64,000 nt of DNA from Couchioplanes azureus (GCF_014648355.1 NZ_BMQY01000008.1:168365-232364); one strand, 5' to 3'. Shown: positions 1 to 9,102, counted from the stretch's first letter. The notes: generated by a model from the sequence alone, not told the origin. A program made the numbers and translations.

Positions 1-179
1 GTGAAGATCCGCTGCAACGGTTTCTCCTTCCTCGATGCGTTCTGTGCCGCCCAGCCTCGGCGCCCCGCTCGCGCCGGGCCAGAGACATTCGAGCAGGGTC
101 GAAACTGTCGGCCGGGCGGTCCGGCCGCGCCGTCCTTGATAGCCTCGACGGGATCGACATCAGACGATGCGAGGTCGGG
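1..179. other. 5' flank before the peptide transporter operon
   Basis: No convincing gene fills this stretch. On the minus strand a GGAG sequence lies 6 nt before a TTG codon at position 17, reading MQRIF off the window edge, so a divergent gene could begin here, but only five codons are visible. A TTGATA box at 136-141 could be a -35 element for the permease gene at 180, with no clear -10 partner. A 60-codon plus-strand reading frame over this stretch looks non-coding in composition. Confidence 0.3.
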
Positions 180-1145
180 ATGACGGCGGAGAGCAGCGGG
201 CAGCGGATGGCCGCCCGGTCCCCGCTCCGGCTGGTCGTCCTCCGGCTCCGGCGTGACCGGTCCATGCTGGCCGGCGGCCTGGGGTGTGCGTTCTTCGTGA
301 TTCTGGCGGCGGCCGCGCCGTGGGTTGCCGCCGCGTACGGCGTCGCTCCTGAGGAGACGTTCACCGGCGAGCTCGATCCGTACGGCATGCCCTACGGCGT
401 GGCGGGCGGCGTCTCGGCGGCGCACTGGTTCGGCGTCGAGCCGGCGCTCGGCCGGGACCTGTTCATCCAGATCGTCTTCGGCCTGCGCACCTCCCTGGGC
501 ATCGCGGTGCCGGCCGCCGTGCTCGCCACCGCGCTGGGCTGCCTGGTCGGCGGCCTCGCCGGTTACCTGGGCGGCCGGGTGGACGCCGTCCTGGGCTGGG
601 TCACCGACGTCGCACTCGCCCTGCCGTTCCTGATCTGCGCCATCGCGCTGATCCGCCCCCTGGATCTGCACTTCTACGGCCCCCGCGAGGTGGTGCCGGG
701 ATGGTTCCGGGCCGGGTCGCTGATCGGGTTGTTCGCGGCGTTCGGCTGGGCGGGCACCGCCCGGCTGGTTCGCGGCCAGCTGCTGTCGTTGCGCCACCGC
801 GAGTTCGTGCTGGCGGCCCGGGCCAGTGGGGCGGGCCCCCGCCGGATTCTGGTCCGCGAGCTGCTGGTCCATCTGGGAGCGCCGCTTCTGGTCGGGTTCT
901 CGCTGCTGGTCCCCGCGTACATCGCCGGCGAGGCGGCGCTGTCGTTCCTCGGTGTGGGGATGCTCGAACCGACTCCCGACTTCGGTCGGACGCTGTACCG
1001 CGGGCTCGACTACCTGCAGACGGATCCCGCGTACGTGCTGTTTCCCGGGGTGACGTTGTTCCTGCTCGTGCTCGCCGTCAACCTGGTGAGCGACGGGGTG
1101 CGCGACGCGCTCGATCCGCGGTCGTCGCGGCCGGTGCCGCGGTGA
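180..1145 (+). CDS. Peptide/nickel-type ABC transporter permease (DppC/OppC family)
   Basis: Inner-membrane permease subunit of a family 5 (oligopeptide/dipeptide/nickel) ABC importer. The 321-residue protein has an N-terminal membrane segment (about residues 27-50), a periplasmic-type insertion, and a core of further membrane segments. The ATPase-docking EAA loop is visible around residues 210-235 as EFVLAARASGAGPRRIL, followed by the typical GEAALSFLGVG stretch of DppC proteins. ATG at 180 follows a GAGGTCGGG ribosome site. It overlaps the next permease by one base (TGATG), so both are translated coupled. The operon order here is permease C, permease B, binding protein; no ATPase gene is present in the window. 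Substrate cannot be told from sequence. Confidence 0.9.
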   Translation: MTAESSGQRMAARSPLRLVVLRLRRDRSMLAGGLGCAFFVILAAAAPWVAAAYGVAPEETFTGELDPYGMPYGVAGGVSAAHWFGVEPALGRDLFIQIVFGLRTSLGIAVPAAVLATALGCLVGGLAGYLGGRVDAVLGWVTDVALALPFLICAIALIRPLDLHFYGPREVVPGWFRAGSLIGLFAAFGWAGTARLVRGQLLSLRHREFVLAARASGAGPRRILVRELLVHLGAPLLVGFSLLVPAYIAGEAALSFLGVGMLEPTPDFGRTLYRGLDYLQTDPAYVLFPGVTLFLLVLAVNLVSDGVRDALDPRSSRPVPR

Positions 1146-2131
1146 TGGCCGTCTTCCTGCTCCGCCGGCTGCTGGCCGGGGTGCTCACGCTGGCGACGGT
1201 CAGCGTGCTCACCTTCGGGATGTTCTTCGTGCTGCCGCGCGACCCGGCGGCCGCGATGTGCCCGAAGAACTGCGACACCGCCCGGCTCGAACGGGTCCGC
1301 GCGGAGTGGGGACTCGACGAGGCCCTACCCGTGCAGTATCTGCGGTACGTGCGGGGCCTGGTCGCCGGCCGGGACCTGGGGCGCGCGCAGGGCGGGAGCT
1401 GCCCGGCGCCGTGCCTCGGCTACTCGTACGTCACCGGGGAGGCGGTGACGGCGACCGTCGCGCGGACCCTGCCGGTGACCGTGAGCATCGTGATCCCGGC
1501 CGCCGTGCTGTGGCTGACGATCGGCCTCGGGCTCGGGATGACCTCCGCGCTGCGCCGCGGCGCCCTGGCCGACCGGGTGCTGTCCGGGCTGTGCATCGCG
1601 GGGGTGTCGGTGCCGCTCTACCTCTTCGGCGGCGTCCTGCTGCTGACCTTCGTGTACGGTCTGCGGCTGCTGCCGTACCCGCAGTACACCTCGATCCTCG
1701 ACGACCCGGCGGCCTGGGCCACCGCCCTGGTCCTGCCCTGGTGCACGCTGGCCTTGCTGTTCTCGGCCGCCTATGTGCGGCTCACCCGCGCGCAGCTGCT
1801 GGAGACGATGTCGGAGGACTTCGTGCGGACCGCGGAGGCCAAGGGCCTGCCGCGGCGCACGGTGGTCCGCCGGCACGTCCTGCGCGCCTCGATCACGCCC
1901 CTGGTCACGGTCGCCGGGCTGGACGTGGGTGCCGCGCTCGGCGGCACCCTGGTCACCGAGACCACGTTCGGCCTGCACGGCCTGGGCCGGACGACGGTCG
2001 ACGCGGTCAACCAGGGCGACCTGCCCATGGTCATGGGCACGGTCCTGCTCGCGGCCGCCGTCGTCGTCGCGGCCAACCTCGCCGTGGACGTGCTGTACGC
2101 GGTGATCGACCCACGGGTCCGGCTGCGCTGA
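1145..2131 (+). CDS. Peptide/nickel-type ABC transporter permease (DppB/OppB family)
   Basis: Second membrane subunit of the importer. I set the start at ATG 1145, reading MAVFLLRRLLAG, because it overlaps the preceding stop by one base and gives the standard DppB N-terminus; the frame is open further upstream but lies in the shadow of the previous gene. The 328-residue product has the DppB pattern: first membrane helix at residues 8-30, a large loop containing MCPKNCDTARLERVRAEWGL with two cysteines, further helices, and the EAA loop near residue 230 (DFVRTAEAKGLPRRTVV). GLDVGAALGGTLVTE near the end is characteristic of the family. Confidence 0.9.
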   Translation: MAVFLLRRLLAGVLTLATVSVLTFGMFFVLPRDPAAAMCPKNCDTARLERVRAEWGLDEALPVQYLRYVRGLVAGRDLGRAQGGSCPAPCLGYSYVTGEAVTATVARTLPVTVSIVIPAAVLWLTIGLGLGMTSALRRGALADRVLSGLCIAGVSVPLYLFGGVLLLTFVYGLRLLPYPQYTSILDDPAAWATALVLPWCTLALLFSAAYVRLTRAQLLETMSEDFVRTAEAKGLPRRTVVRRHVLRASITPLVTVAGLDVGAALGGTLVTETTFGLHGLGRTTVDAVNQGDLPMVMGTVLLAAAVVVAANLAVDVLYAVIDPRVRLR

Positions 2132-2147
2132 ACACCTGGAGGAAGAG

Positions 2148-3893
2148 ATGCGGCACCCCATCGTCCCGGCGCTCACGGCGCTGATGCTCGGCGCCGTCCT
2201 CGGCGGGTGCACCGGCAACGACCGGGCCGGCGAACCCGCGGCGCAACCGGACCGCCAGGTGGTCGGCGCCATCGCCACCGACCCGGCCGAGTCCGCCGGC
2301 CCGGCACCGCCGGTGCCCGGCGCGCGAGCGGGCGGGACGGTCACCGTCATCCGGCAGACCGCCCTGGCTCGCCGGGATCCTCAGCGGATCTATTCCTTCC
2401 TCGGGCTCAACGCGTCGCAGCTCTACGCCCGGCGGCTCACCACCTTCGCCGACGACGGGCAGGGCCGGGTGCGGCTGGTGGGCGATCTCGCCGAGACGCC
2501 GGGCACCGACGTGGGCGGGGACTGCCGGACGTGGGAGTTCCGGATCAAGCGCAACGTCCGGTTCGAGGACGGCACTGTGGTCACGGCCCGGGACATCGCG
2601 TACGGCATCGCCCGCTCGTTCGACCTGGCGCTCACCGGCGGGCCGACGTACCTGCAGGAGTGGCTGGCCGGCACGCCCCGGTACGACACCGTGTTCGACT
2701 TCGCGGCCGACCGGTCCGCGCTGCCGCCCGGCCTGAGCGCGCCGGATCCGCGTACCCTGCGGCTGGCGTTCGACGCACCGCACTGTGACCTGCCGTTCGC
2801 GGCGTCGCTGCCGGCCACCGCCCCGGTGCCGGCGGCGCGGGACACCGGCGTGGGCTACGACGCCCGGCCGGTGTCGTCGGGTCCGTACCGGATCACCGGC
2901 ACGGTCCCCGGCACCTCGATCACCCTGGAGCGCAACCCGCACTGGGACCCCGCCACGGACCCGGTCCGCCACCAGTACCCGGACCGGTTCGTCCTGGAGT
3001 TCGGCCCCGACCCGGCCACGCAGATCAACCGGATCATCGGCGACCGTGGTGCCGACCGGACCGCGGTGTCCTGGGACGGCGTGGGGCCCTCGCTCGTCGC
3101 CCGGGTGCTCGGCGACGCCGGCCTGCGCACCCGCACCCTGCAGTCGCCGGCGTCGACGCTGAGCACCCTGACCATCAACACGCGGCGGGTCACGGACCTC
3201 GCGGTGCGCCGGGCCCTGAACTACGCCGTCGACCGCGACGGCCTGGTCAAGACGCTGGGCGGGGCGGTGGTCGCCCGGCCGGTCACCACGCTGATGCCGC
3301 CGGCGACGATCGGCCGGCGCGACTACGACGCCTATCCCGCGGGGCCGGGCGGCGACCCGCGCAAGGCCCGGGAGCTGCTCGGGGGCGCGTCTGCGGAGCT
3401 GGTCCTCGCCTTCCCCGACGACGCCGAGGGCCAGACGGTGGGTGCCTTCCTGAAGGGGAACCTGGAGCGGGCCGGCTTCCGGATCCGGATGAAGATGGTC
3501 CCGGCGGGCTCGTTCCTGGAGGAGACCAAGAAGCGGGACAACCCCTGGGACCTGTACCCGGGGTCCTGGGCCGCGGACTGGCCCAGCGGGAGCGCCATCC
3601 TGCCGGTGCTCTACGACGGGCGGTCGATCAAGGCGGACGGCAGCAACAACGGCACGTCCTACCTCGACGCCCCGGCCCTGAACGCGGAGTTCGACCGGGT
3701 CCTGCGCCTGCCGCCGGGGCAGCAGGGGCCCGGATGGGCGGCGCTCGACGAGAAGATCATGCGGGAGTACGCGCCCGTGGTGCCGCTCTACGTGGAGATG
3801 ACGTTCACCCTGCACGGTTCCCAGGTGGGCGGTCTCTTCGTGGACAGCATCTTCGGCGGCCCGGCGTTCGTGAACGCCTTCGTCGCGCCGTGA
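2148..3893 (+). CDS. ABC transporter substrate-binding lipoprotein, family 5
   Basis: Extracytoplasmic solute receptor of the adjacent DppBC-like permeases. The 581-residue protein begins with a lipoprotein signal (hydrophobic stretch, lipobox LGGC with Cys at about residue 24), then a disordered Pro/Ala linker and the SBP_bac_5 fold. Family marks include WEFRIKRNVRFEDG near residue 130, VTARDIAYGI, and VRRALNYAVDRDGLV near residue 350. A GGAGGAAGAG site sits just before ATG 2148, 16 nt after the dppB-like stop, so it is the third gene of the operon. The C-terminus lies 24 bp from the convergent hydrolase gene. Ligand class (peptide, nickel, other) is not resolvable here. Confidence 0.9.
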   Translation: MRHPIVPALTALMLGAVLGGCTGNDRAGEPAAQPDRQVVGAIATDPAESAGPAPPVPGARAGGTVTVIRQTALARRDPQRIYSFLGLNASQLYARRLTTFADDGQGRVRLVGDLAETPGTDVGGDCRTWEFRIKRNVRFEDGTVVTARDIAYGIARSFDLALTGGPTYLQEWLAGTPRYDTVFDFAADRSALPPGLSAPDPRTLRLAFDAPHCDLPFAASLPATAPVPAARDTGVGYDARPVSSGPYRITGTVPGTSITLERNPHWDPATDPVRHQYPDRFVLEFGPDPATQINRIIGDRGADRTAVSWDGVGPSLVARVLGDAGLRTRTLQSPASTLSTLTINTRRVTDLAVRRALNYAVDRDGLVKTLGGAVVARPVTTLMPPATIGRRDYDAYPAGPGGDPRKARELLGGASAELVLAFPDDAEGQTVGAFLKGNLERAGFRIRMKMVPAGSFLEETKKRDNPWDLYPGSWAADWPSGSAILPVLYDGRSIKADGSNNGTSYLDAPALNAEFDRVLRLPPGQQGPGWAALDEKIMREYAPVVPLYVEMTFTLHGSQVGGLFVDSIFGGPAFVNAFVAP

Positions 3894-3917
3894 CGGCCCT
3901 CGGTGCCCGAGCCGGGC

Positions 3918-5558
3918 TCACTCGCCGGCGGCGGACAGCAGGGCGGTCAGGTCGGCGGTGCGCGGGGGCGTCCAGCCGTCCGGCGCCGCGATGTCCGCCC
4001 AGGCCGTGACGGGGGCCGTACCGTAGCTGTGCCCGTGGCCGGCGGGCACCCCGGTGGAGAACGCCATGTCGGCGGTCACCTGCCAGAACGTCACGAGCGG
4101 GAACCAGCGTACGTCCGGCGACACGTCGGCGCCGCGCGGCTCGCGCAGCCAGTCGGGGCGGCTGACGGCCAGGCGCGGCGCCCACCACACGATCGGGTCC
4201 GACGGGTGCTGCAGGTAGACCACCCGCGGCGTGCCCCAGGCGGTGGCCGGCCGGTCGAGGTCGCCGGCCGGGTCGCGGGCGAACCGGATCGTGGCGCCCT
4301 GCTCGTAGCTGGGCAGGATCTCGGTGCTGCCCGGGTCGCGGCCGGCGACGTACTCCCGCCACAGCGTGTTCCGGTTGGGCGGTCCGACCAGCAGCATCCC
4401 GTCGACGCGGTTGCGGATGTCGTCGGCGCCGCCGAACGCCGACTCGGCGCCGAACGAACCCAGGCTCTCCCCGAAGACGAGCAGCTTGGGCCGGGCACCC
4501 GTCGGCATCCTCGACCAGACGGCGTACACCTGGTTGTACAGGTCCCGTCCGGCCTCGCGGGCCCGTTCCTTGTCGACCAGGAAGGAGAGCCAGCTCGGCA
4601 GGTACGAGTACTGCAGCGCCACCATCGCGGTGTCGCCGTGGTACATGTACTCCAGGGGCACCACCCCGTTCTCGTCCACCCAGCCGGTCCCGGTGGTCGT
4701 GATCACGAGCAGCGCCTTGCGCTGGAACGCGCCGGTCCGCTCCAGCTCCCGGACGGCGAGCCGGGCTCGCTCCCGGGAGGTCGGCGCGGAGTCCAGCCCG
4801 GCGTACACCCGGACGGGACGCCGGGCCCCGGCGCCGCCGAAGGCGCGCAGCTCCTCCGGGCCGGGACCGCCCGCGACGAACTGCCGGCCCTGGTTGCCCA
4901 GCGACGCCCACGACACCCCGGAACCGGGACCGCCGGAGCGCAGCGGATCGTCCGGCGGGGCCAGGCCCGGTTCGGTCTCGTCGTTGACGTCGCGGAACGC
5001 GGCGTCCGTGACGGCGAACAAGCCATCGATCACCACGCCGTTGAGGACGCCCAGCGCGAGCAGCGCCACCGCCAGTCCGGCGATCACCCGGGCGGTGGCC
5101 GCGGGTATCCACCGGCCGAGCAACCGGCCGGTCGCCCGCGCGGCGGCCCGCAGGACCCGCATGAGACCGACGAGCCCGGCCGCGGTCCCGGCCGCGACGA
5201 CCAGGACCACGAGGAACCCGGACCGGGACGGCGCCGGCATCCCCATCAGGTGGTGTACCTCGCGCTGCCAGACCGACCCCAGGAAGAGGAAGACTCCCAC
5301 GACGGGTACGGCGACGATCGCCAGCCAGCGCCAGTGCACCGGCCGCGGCCCCGGCAGCGGCCGGTGGGACAGCTTCGCCGCCAGCCAGACCAGGAGCACG
5401 CCGAGCCCGTAGCCGAGGGCCGTGGTGATCCCGCTGACGATGCCCTGCAGGACCGGTCCACGGGGCAGCAGCGACGGCGTCACCGACAGGCAGAAGAAGA
5501 TCAGTGCACCCACCGCGCCGACCAGGGCGGGCGCAGCGGGCCGGAGGGTTCTCGTCAT
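3918..5558 (-). CDS. Integral-membrane alpha/beta hydrolase (Abhydrolase_9 type)
   Basis: Membrane-anchored putative esterase/lipase of a family widespread in actinobacteria with unknown physiological substrate. The 546-residue protein has about four N-terminal membrane helices (residues 10-165) and a C-terminal hydrolase domain. The nucleophile elbow reads GESLGSFGAE, with the serine as predicted nucleophile; downstream Asp (PSDPIVWW) and His (GHGHSYG) are candidate triad partners. The start at 5558 is preceded by GGAAGGA about 10 nt upstream. It is monocistronic and convergent to the peptide transporter. Function is assigned from fold and family resemblance only. Confidence 0.85.
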   Translation of the reverse strand: MTRTLRPAAPALVGAVGALIFFCLSVTPSLLPRGPVLQGIVSGITTALGYGLGVLLVWLAAKLSHRPLPGPRPVHWRWLAIVAVPVVGVFLFLGSVWQREVHHLMGMPAPSRSGFLVVLVVAAGTAAGLVGLMRVLRAAARATGRLLGRWIPAATARVIAGLAVALLALGVLNGVVIDGLFAVTDAAFRDVNDETEPGLAPPDDPLRSGGPGSGVSWASLGNQGRQFVAGGPGPEELRAFGGAGARRPVRVYAGLDSAPTSRERARLAVRELERTGAFQRKALLVITTTGTGWVDENGVVPLEYMYHGDTAMVALQYSYLPSWLSFLVDKERAREAGRDLYNQVYAVWSRMPTGARPKLLVFGESLGSFGAESAFGGADDIRNRVDGMLLVGPPNRNTLWREYVAGRDPGSTEILPSYEQGATIRFARDPAGDLDRPATAWGTPRVVYLQHPSDPIVWWAPRLAVSRPDWLREPRGADVSPDVRWFPLVTFWQVTADMAFSTGVPAGHGHSYGTAPVTAWADIAAPDGWTPPRTADLTALLSAAGE

Positions 5559-5617
5559 CGCCGTACCGTCCTTCCACCGGAGGCGGCCCGGCGACCAGCG
5601 TCGCCGCCCCGCCGTCC

Positions 5618-5648
5618 GCCGGCCTCACCCCTGCCGGATGAGGCCGGC
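5618..5648. other. Hairpin in the divergent spacer 5559-5824
   Basis: GCCGGCCTCA (5618-5627) and TGAGGCCGGC (5639-5648) form a perfect 10-bp stem with an 11-nt loop, 60 bp upstream of the membrane hydrolase start and 177 bp upstream of the small secreted protein gene. It has no U-tract, so it could be an untranslated-region structure or a protein site. Nothing else recognisable is in this 266-bp divergent spacer. Confidence 0.45.
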
Positions 5649-5824
5649 CGGGCCCCGGCGGCACCCCCATCCCATCCGGCGTCCCGCGATGGGCACGTTT
5701 CGCCTGCTCAAGGGGGGAGGGGCCGTCCCTCTGTCCCAGGTGCGGGCGGCGTCGTCGTTGCGCCACGGTCGTCCAGACAGGCTCGCGGCTGTTCATCCGT
5801 ACCTGCCCGATCAGGAGAGCAACA

Positions 5825-6232
5825 GTGCAGAAGACTTCGATCCTCCGGCGGTTCGCCGTCGCCGGCTTTGCCGCCGGCGCGATGGCGGCCGGGGCCTTCG
5901 TCTCCGCCGAGCCGGCCGCCGCCGCGGTCACCTACGGCTGCGAGTACCCCCGGGTCTGCTTCTACGGCAACAGCGACGACGCCAGCCGCAAGCGCAACCC
6001 GACCGCCGGCTACAAGGACGCCGGGTACTGGCAGAAACTCGGTCCGCGCAGCCGCGGCGCGTACGCCGTCTACAACTCGCGTGACGACGACACCGCCCTG
6101 CTGAAGTTCGACATGGGCGGCGACGGCGTCGTGTGGTGCGTGCGCCCGAACGAGTACCTCTTCCTCAACCCCACCGAGTACCCCGGCGCGGTCGTCGAGC
6201 TGAAGATCTCGAGCCGGGCCACCTGTCCCTGA
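5825..6232 (+). CDS. Small secreted protein, possible peptidase-inhibitor I36-like
   Basis: 135-residue exported protein. Residues 1-35 are a Sec signal peptide (basic start, hydrophobic core, AEPAAAA cleavage region). The mature part of about 100 residues contains three cysteines (YGCEYPRVCFYGN, VWCV, ATCP) and aromatic motifs typical of small actinomycete exported proteins distantly resembling the I36 inhibitor family; that relation is tentative. GTG 5825 is supported by an AGGAGA site 6 nt upstream. A strong terminator follows directly, so it is a one-gene transcript. Confidence 0.75.
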   Translation: MQKTSILRRFAVAGFAAGAMAAGAFVSAEPAAAAVTYGCEYPRVCFYGNSDDASRKRNPTAGYKDAGYWQKLGPRSRGAYAVYNSRDDDTALLKFDMGGDGVVWCVRPNEYLFLNPTEYPGAVVELKISSRATCP

Positions 6233-6252
6233 CCGCACGGCGAACCCGCCCA

Positions 6253-6291
6253 CGCCCCGCGCAGCCCCGGCTGCGCGGGGCGTTTCTCTCT
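6253..6291 (+). terminator. Rho-independent terminator after the small secreted gene
   Basis: CGCCCCGCGCAG and CTGCGCGGGGCG pair perfectly (12 bp) around a CCCCGG loop and are followed by TTTCTCTCTT, a classical intrinsic terminator 20 bp after the stop at 6232. Confidence 0.9.
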
Positions 6292-6512
6292 TCGCCGGGT
6301 ACGGCGCCCCGCGCGTCCCGGCCGGTCTCCCATCTCCCCGGCTCCGCCGCAGGTCAGGGCCGTCCTCCCATCCCAGCGTCCCAGGGCGCGACCGCGGCGT
6401 TGTGTGCCCCGTCCGCCGCTTGGCACGGTTTCGCCGCGGTCGATATGGGCGCCCGTCGCGGACGCCCACGGACCGCTCGGACAAGCACCCGCGACGCAAT
6501 GAGGAGGTTCCC

Positions 6513-6911
6513 GTGACGGGACGAAAGACGGCGGGCGCGCTCGCGGCGCTGGGGCTGGGCTCGCTGGCCGTGGCGCTGGCCCCGGCGGCACCCGCGGCCG
6601 CGGCCACCAGCTGCTACGGCGGGCAGGTCAGCGTGACGTACACGGCCGGTAGCGCGAGGCAGAACTTCGGGCCGTACACGGCCAGCGACCGGTGCAACGA
6701 CGTCAACGTGCGCGTCCCCGGCGGCGACCACTTCGTCTTCGCCTGCGTCGTGTTCGTCGACCACACCGAGAAGTGCAACCGCAACGACACGTTCCAGGGC
6801 GTCGGCAAGGACTGGGTCGCCGTCGCGACGGACGTCAGGAACGGCACCCGCTTCAAGGTCCGGCTGGTCGACGCGTCGAAGTCACCGCTGAAGGTCTCGA
6901 TCGCCTTCTGA
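6513..6911 (+). CDS. Small secreted protein of unknown function
   Basis: I place the start at GTG 6513, right after a GAGGAGG site, giving a 132-residue product with a clean Sec signal peptide (MTGRKTAGALAALGLG, hydrophobic core, APAAAA cleavage). The mature part of about 100 residues has four cysteines (SCYGG, DRCNDV, FACVV, EKCNRN) that could form two disulfides and is predicted mostly beta. I do not recognise the family. The next gene begins 49 bp downstream without a visible terminator, so co-expression with the PG hydrolases is possible. Confidence 0.7.
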   Translation: MTGRKTAGALAALGLGSLAVALAPAAPAAAATSCYGGQVSVTYTAGSARQNFGPYTASDRCNDVNVRVPGGDHFVFACVVFVDHTEKCNRNDTFQGVGKDWVAVATDVRNGTRFKVRLVDASKSPLKVSIAF

Positions 6912-6960
6912 GCAACACGTCCAAATCGGACGCTCCTCATCCATATCCTCGGGAGGATTC

Positions 6961-7950
6961 ATGCTGCCTCGCCACGTCCTTCGTGGCCGCGGCCCGACTC
7001 GGCTCGTCATGATGCTCGGCGTCGTCCTTGCCGCGCTGCTCGGCGCCGGCACCACCGCGTACGCCGCCCCGGCCGCGTACTTCCACCCGCAGAGCGTCGG
7101 CAACCGCGGTACCGACGTCGTCGCCCTGCAATACCTGCTCGCCGCCCACGGCACCACCGTGGACACCGACGGGGTCTTCGGCCCCGGCACCCAGAACGCC
7201 GTCAAGTCCTTCCAGCGCTCGGCCGGGCTGGAGGCCGACGGCATCGTCGGGCCGGACACCTGGTCGAAGCTGGTCAAGACCGTTCGCGAGGGCGACAAGG
7301 GCCCGGCGGTGAAGGCGCTCCAGACGCTGCTGAACGCCAAGCGGGCGGCCGGGCTGGGCGTCGACGGCGACTTCGGCGGCGGCACCGACCGCGCGGTCCG
7401 CGCCTTCCAGACGCACGCGGGCATCGGCGCCGACGGCATCGCCGGCCCGAACACCTGGAAGCAGCTGCTCTGGCACTTCGAGAAGGTGAACTTCGCCGGC
7501 ACCATGTGCGACCAGAACCCCGACGGCAACGCCTCCGCGAACTGGGGTACCGCCGCGGCGGTCGCCCAGCTGGAGGCCGCCGCCCGCAACTTCGGCGGCG
7601 GCAACGGCAAGGTCCCGGTCGGCGACGCGAGCTTCGAGCACGGCGGCGACATCGACGGCCACGCCAGCCACGAGCGCGGCATGGACATCGACATCTGGCC
7701 GATCCGTACGGACTCGGCGCAGTGTACCGGCGGCCGGATCACCTGGCGTTCGTCCACGTACGACCGTGCCGCCACCCGCAAGCTCGTCAACGAGATCCGG
7801 GCCGCCGCCCCGGGCCACGTGAAGTTCATCTACTTCAACGACCCCGAGCTGATCAGCGCCGGCCTGACGTCCAAGTACGACAACCACGACAACCACCTGC
7901 ACATCCGGTACTGCGAGCGGGCGCACCCCAACCCCATGTACCGCTGCTGA
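6961..7950 (+). CDS. Secreted peptidoglycan hydrolase: two PG-binding domains plus MepA-type (M74) endopeptidase
   Basis: Exported cell-wall enzyme predicted to cut peptide cross-links. Order: signal peptide (1-35), PG_binding_1 repeats at about 40-100 and 105-170 (each with DGxFGxGTxxAVxxFQ-type motif and GPxTW), then a penicillin-insensitive murein endopeptidase-like domain. Zinc-binding pattern is intact: HASHERGMDIDIW gives the HxxxxxD part and DNHLHIRY the distal HxH. GGGAGG precedes ATG 6961. First of three consecutive secreted hydrolases that combine PG-binding repeats with a different catalytic domain. Confidence 0.88.
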   Translation: MLPRHVLRGRGPTRLVMMLGVVLAALLGAGTTAYAAPAAYFHPQSVGNRGTDVVALQYLLAAHGTTVDTDGVFGPGTQNAVKSFQRSAGLEADGIVGPDTWSKLVKTVREGDKGPAVKALQTLLNAKRAAGLGVDGDFGGGTDRAVRAFQTHAGIGADGIAGPNTWKQLLWHFEKVNFAGTMCDQNPDGNASANWGTAAAVAQLEAAARNFGGGNGKVPVGDASFEHGGDIDGHASHERGMDIDIWPIRTDSAQCTGGRITWRSSTYDRAATRKLVNEIRAAAPGHVKFIYFNDPELISAGLTSKYDNHDNHLHIRYCERAHPNPMYRC

Positions 7951-7990
7951 GGCTCGCGCCGGCACCACCACCCCTCACCCAGGAGAAGCG

Positions 7991-8998
7991 ATGAGACGAG
8001 GCATTCTCGCCGCGGCGACGCTCGCGGCGCTCGCCCCGGCGTTCTTCGCCACCGCGCCCGTGCAGGCCGTCACCCCGGCCTTCGAGGTCGCGGCCGTGCA
8101 GGCGGCCGCCGCGCAGGGCTGGCCCACGGTCAAGCGCGGCGACAAGGGCGCGGACGTCACGGCGATCCAGTACCTGCTCTCGCAGCACGGCTACGACACG
8201 GACGCGGACGGCGACTTCGGGCCCGGTACCGAGACCAACGTCAAGAAGTTCCAGAGCGCCAAGGGGCTCGTGTCCGACGGCGACGTCGGCCCGAAGACCT
8301 GGGCCAAGCTGATCGTCCAGGTCCAGCAGGGCAGCTCGGGCCACGCGGTCAAGGCCGCACAGTCCCAGCTCAAGGCCAACGGCTACGGCGTCGACGTGGA
8401 CGGCAAGTTCGGGCCGGACACGGAGAAGGAGACCAAGGCGTTCCAGCGCAAGGCCGGCCTCGACGCCGACGGCATCATCGGCCCGAACACCTGGCAGGCC
8501 CTGGTCAACAACGCCGGCGACGGCAACAACGGCGGCGGCGGTGGCGGCGGCACCCGGGCCGACCTCGCCAGGCACCTGCGCGACGACCCGGACACCGTGC
8601 TGCTGAACTCGCACGTGAGCGGCCGGAGCCACGCGGCGTCCACCGCGCGGGCCAACATCGTCGACACCGCGGCCGGCCGGCCGGCGAAGACGAGCCCGTG
8701 GAGCGACGTCGGCGTCGAGGACGTGACGCTCAACATCAACATGCTCCGCGGCATGGTCAAGCTCGACACCGAGAAGAGCTACAGCTACCGGGTCACCGCG
8801 ATCGCCGGTGGCGACCACAGCTCCACCTCCCGGCACTACCAGGGCCGCGCCTTCGACGTCGACACCGTCAACGGCCGGCGGGTCGGCAGCGGCGCCGACC
8901 ACCGTGGCTTCATGGCCGCCTGCCGCCAGTTCGGCGCCACCGAGGTGCTCGGCCCCGGCGACGCCGGCCACAGCACCCACATCCACTGCGGCTGGTAA
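7991..8998 (+). CDS. Secreted peptidoglycan-binding M15-like peptidase
   Basis: 335-residue exported enzyme. Signal peptide (1-30), two PG_binding_1 repeats (about 38-105 and 112-175), a Gly-rich hinge near 180-190, and a C-terminal domain resembling D-Ala-D-Ala carboxypeptidase/M15 enzymes: HYQGRAFDVD supplies the HxxxxxxD pair and STHIHCGW the second zinc histidine. The metal ligands appear complete. An AGGAGAAGCG site precedes ATG 7991, 40 bp after the MepA-like gene, with no terminator between, so the two are probably one transcript. A 15-bp hairpin follows. Confidence 0.85.
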   Translation: MRRGILAAATLAALAPAFFATAPVQAVTPAFEVAAVQAAAAQGWPTVKRGDKGADVTAIQYLLSQHGYDTDADGDFGPGTETNVKKFQSAKGLVSDGDVGPKTWAKLIVQVQQGSSGHAVKAAQSQLKANGYGVDVDGKFGPDTEKETKAFQRKAGLDADGIIGPNTWQALVNNAGDGNNGGGGGGGTRADLARHLRDDPDTVLLNSHVSGRSHAASTARANIVDTAAGRPAKTSPWSDVGVEDVTLNINMLRGMVKLDTEKSYSYRVTAIAGGDHSSTSRHYQGRAFDVDTVNGRRVGSGADHRGFMAACRQFGATEVLGPGDAGHSTHIHCGW

Positions 8999-9021
8999 CC
9001 CCCCACGCCGCATCCCCACCA

Positions 9022-9070
9022 CCGGCGGCCGCGGGGCGGGTAGCCCCCCTCCTCACCCCGCGGCCGCCGG
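9022..9070 (+). terminator. Strong hairpin terminator after the M15-like gene
   Basis: CCGGCGGCCGCGGGG (9022-9036) and CCCCGCGGCCGCCGG (9056-9070) pair perfectly over 15 bp with a 19-nt loop. It lacks a U-tract, as is common in actinomycetes. Confidence 0.75.
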
Positions 9071-9102
9071 GCCCCTCCAGACCGACCGTCCGAAGGACCG
9101 AT

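Noticed and set aside
1..183. 60-codon plus-strand frame starting at the first base
   Set aside because: No ribosome site is visible, the composition is non-coding, it overlaps the true permease start, and no family is recognised.
2031..3815. Long minus-strand open frame opposite the binding-protein gene
   Set aside because: It is the antisense shadow of a clearly coding gene, Arg/Pro/Gly-rich and without domains. The same applies to many long frames opposite 6.9-10 kb, 22-24 kb, 32-35 kb and 41-60 kb.
5422..6084. 220-codon frame overlapping the small secreted protein and the hydrolase 5' end
   Set aside because: Out of frame with both supported genes, low-complexity Arg/Pro content, and no start signal.
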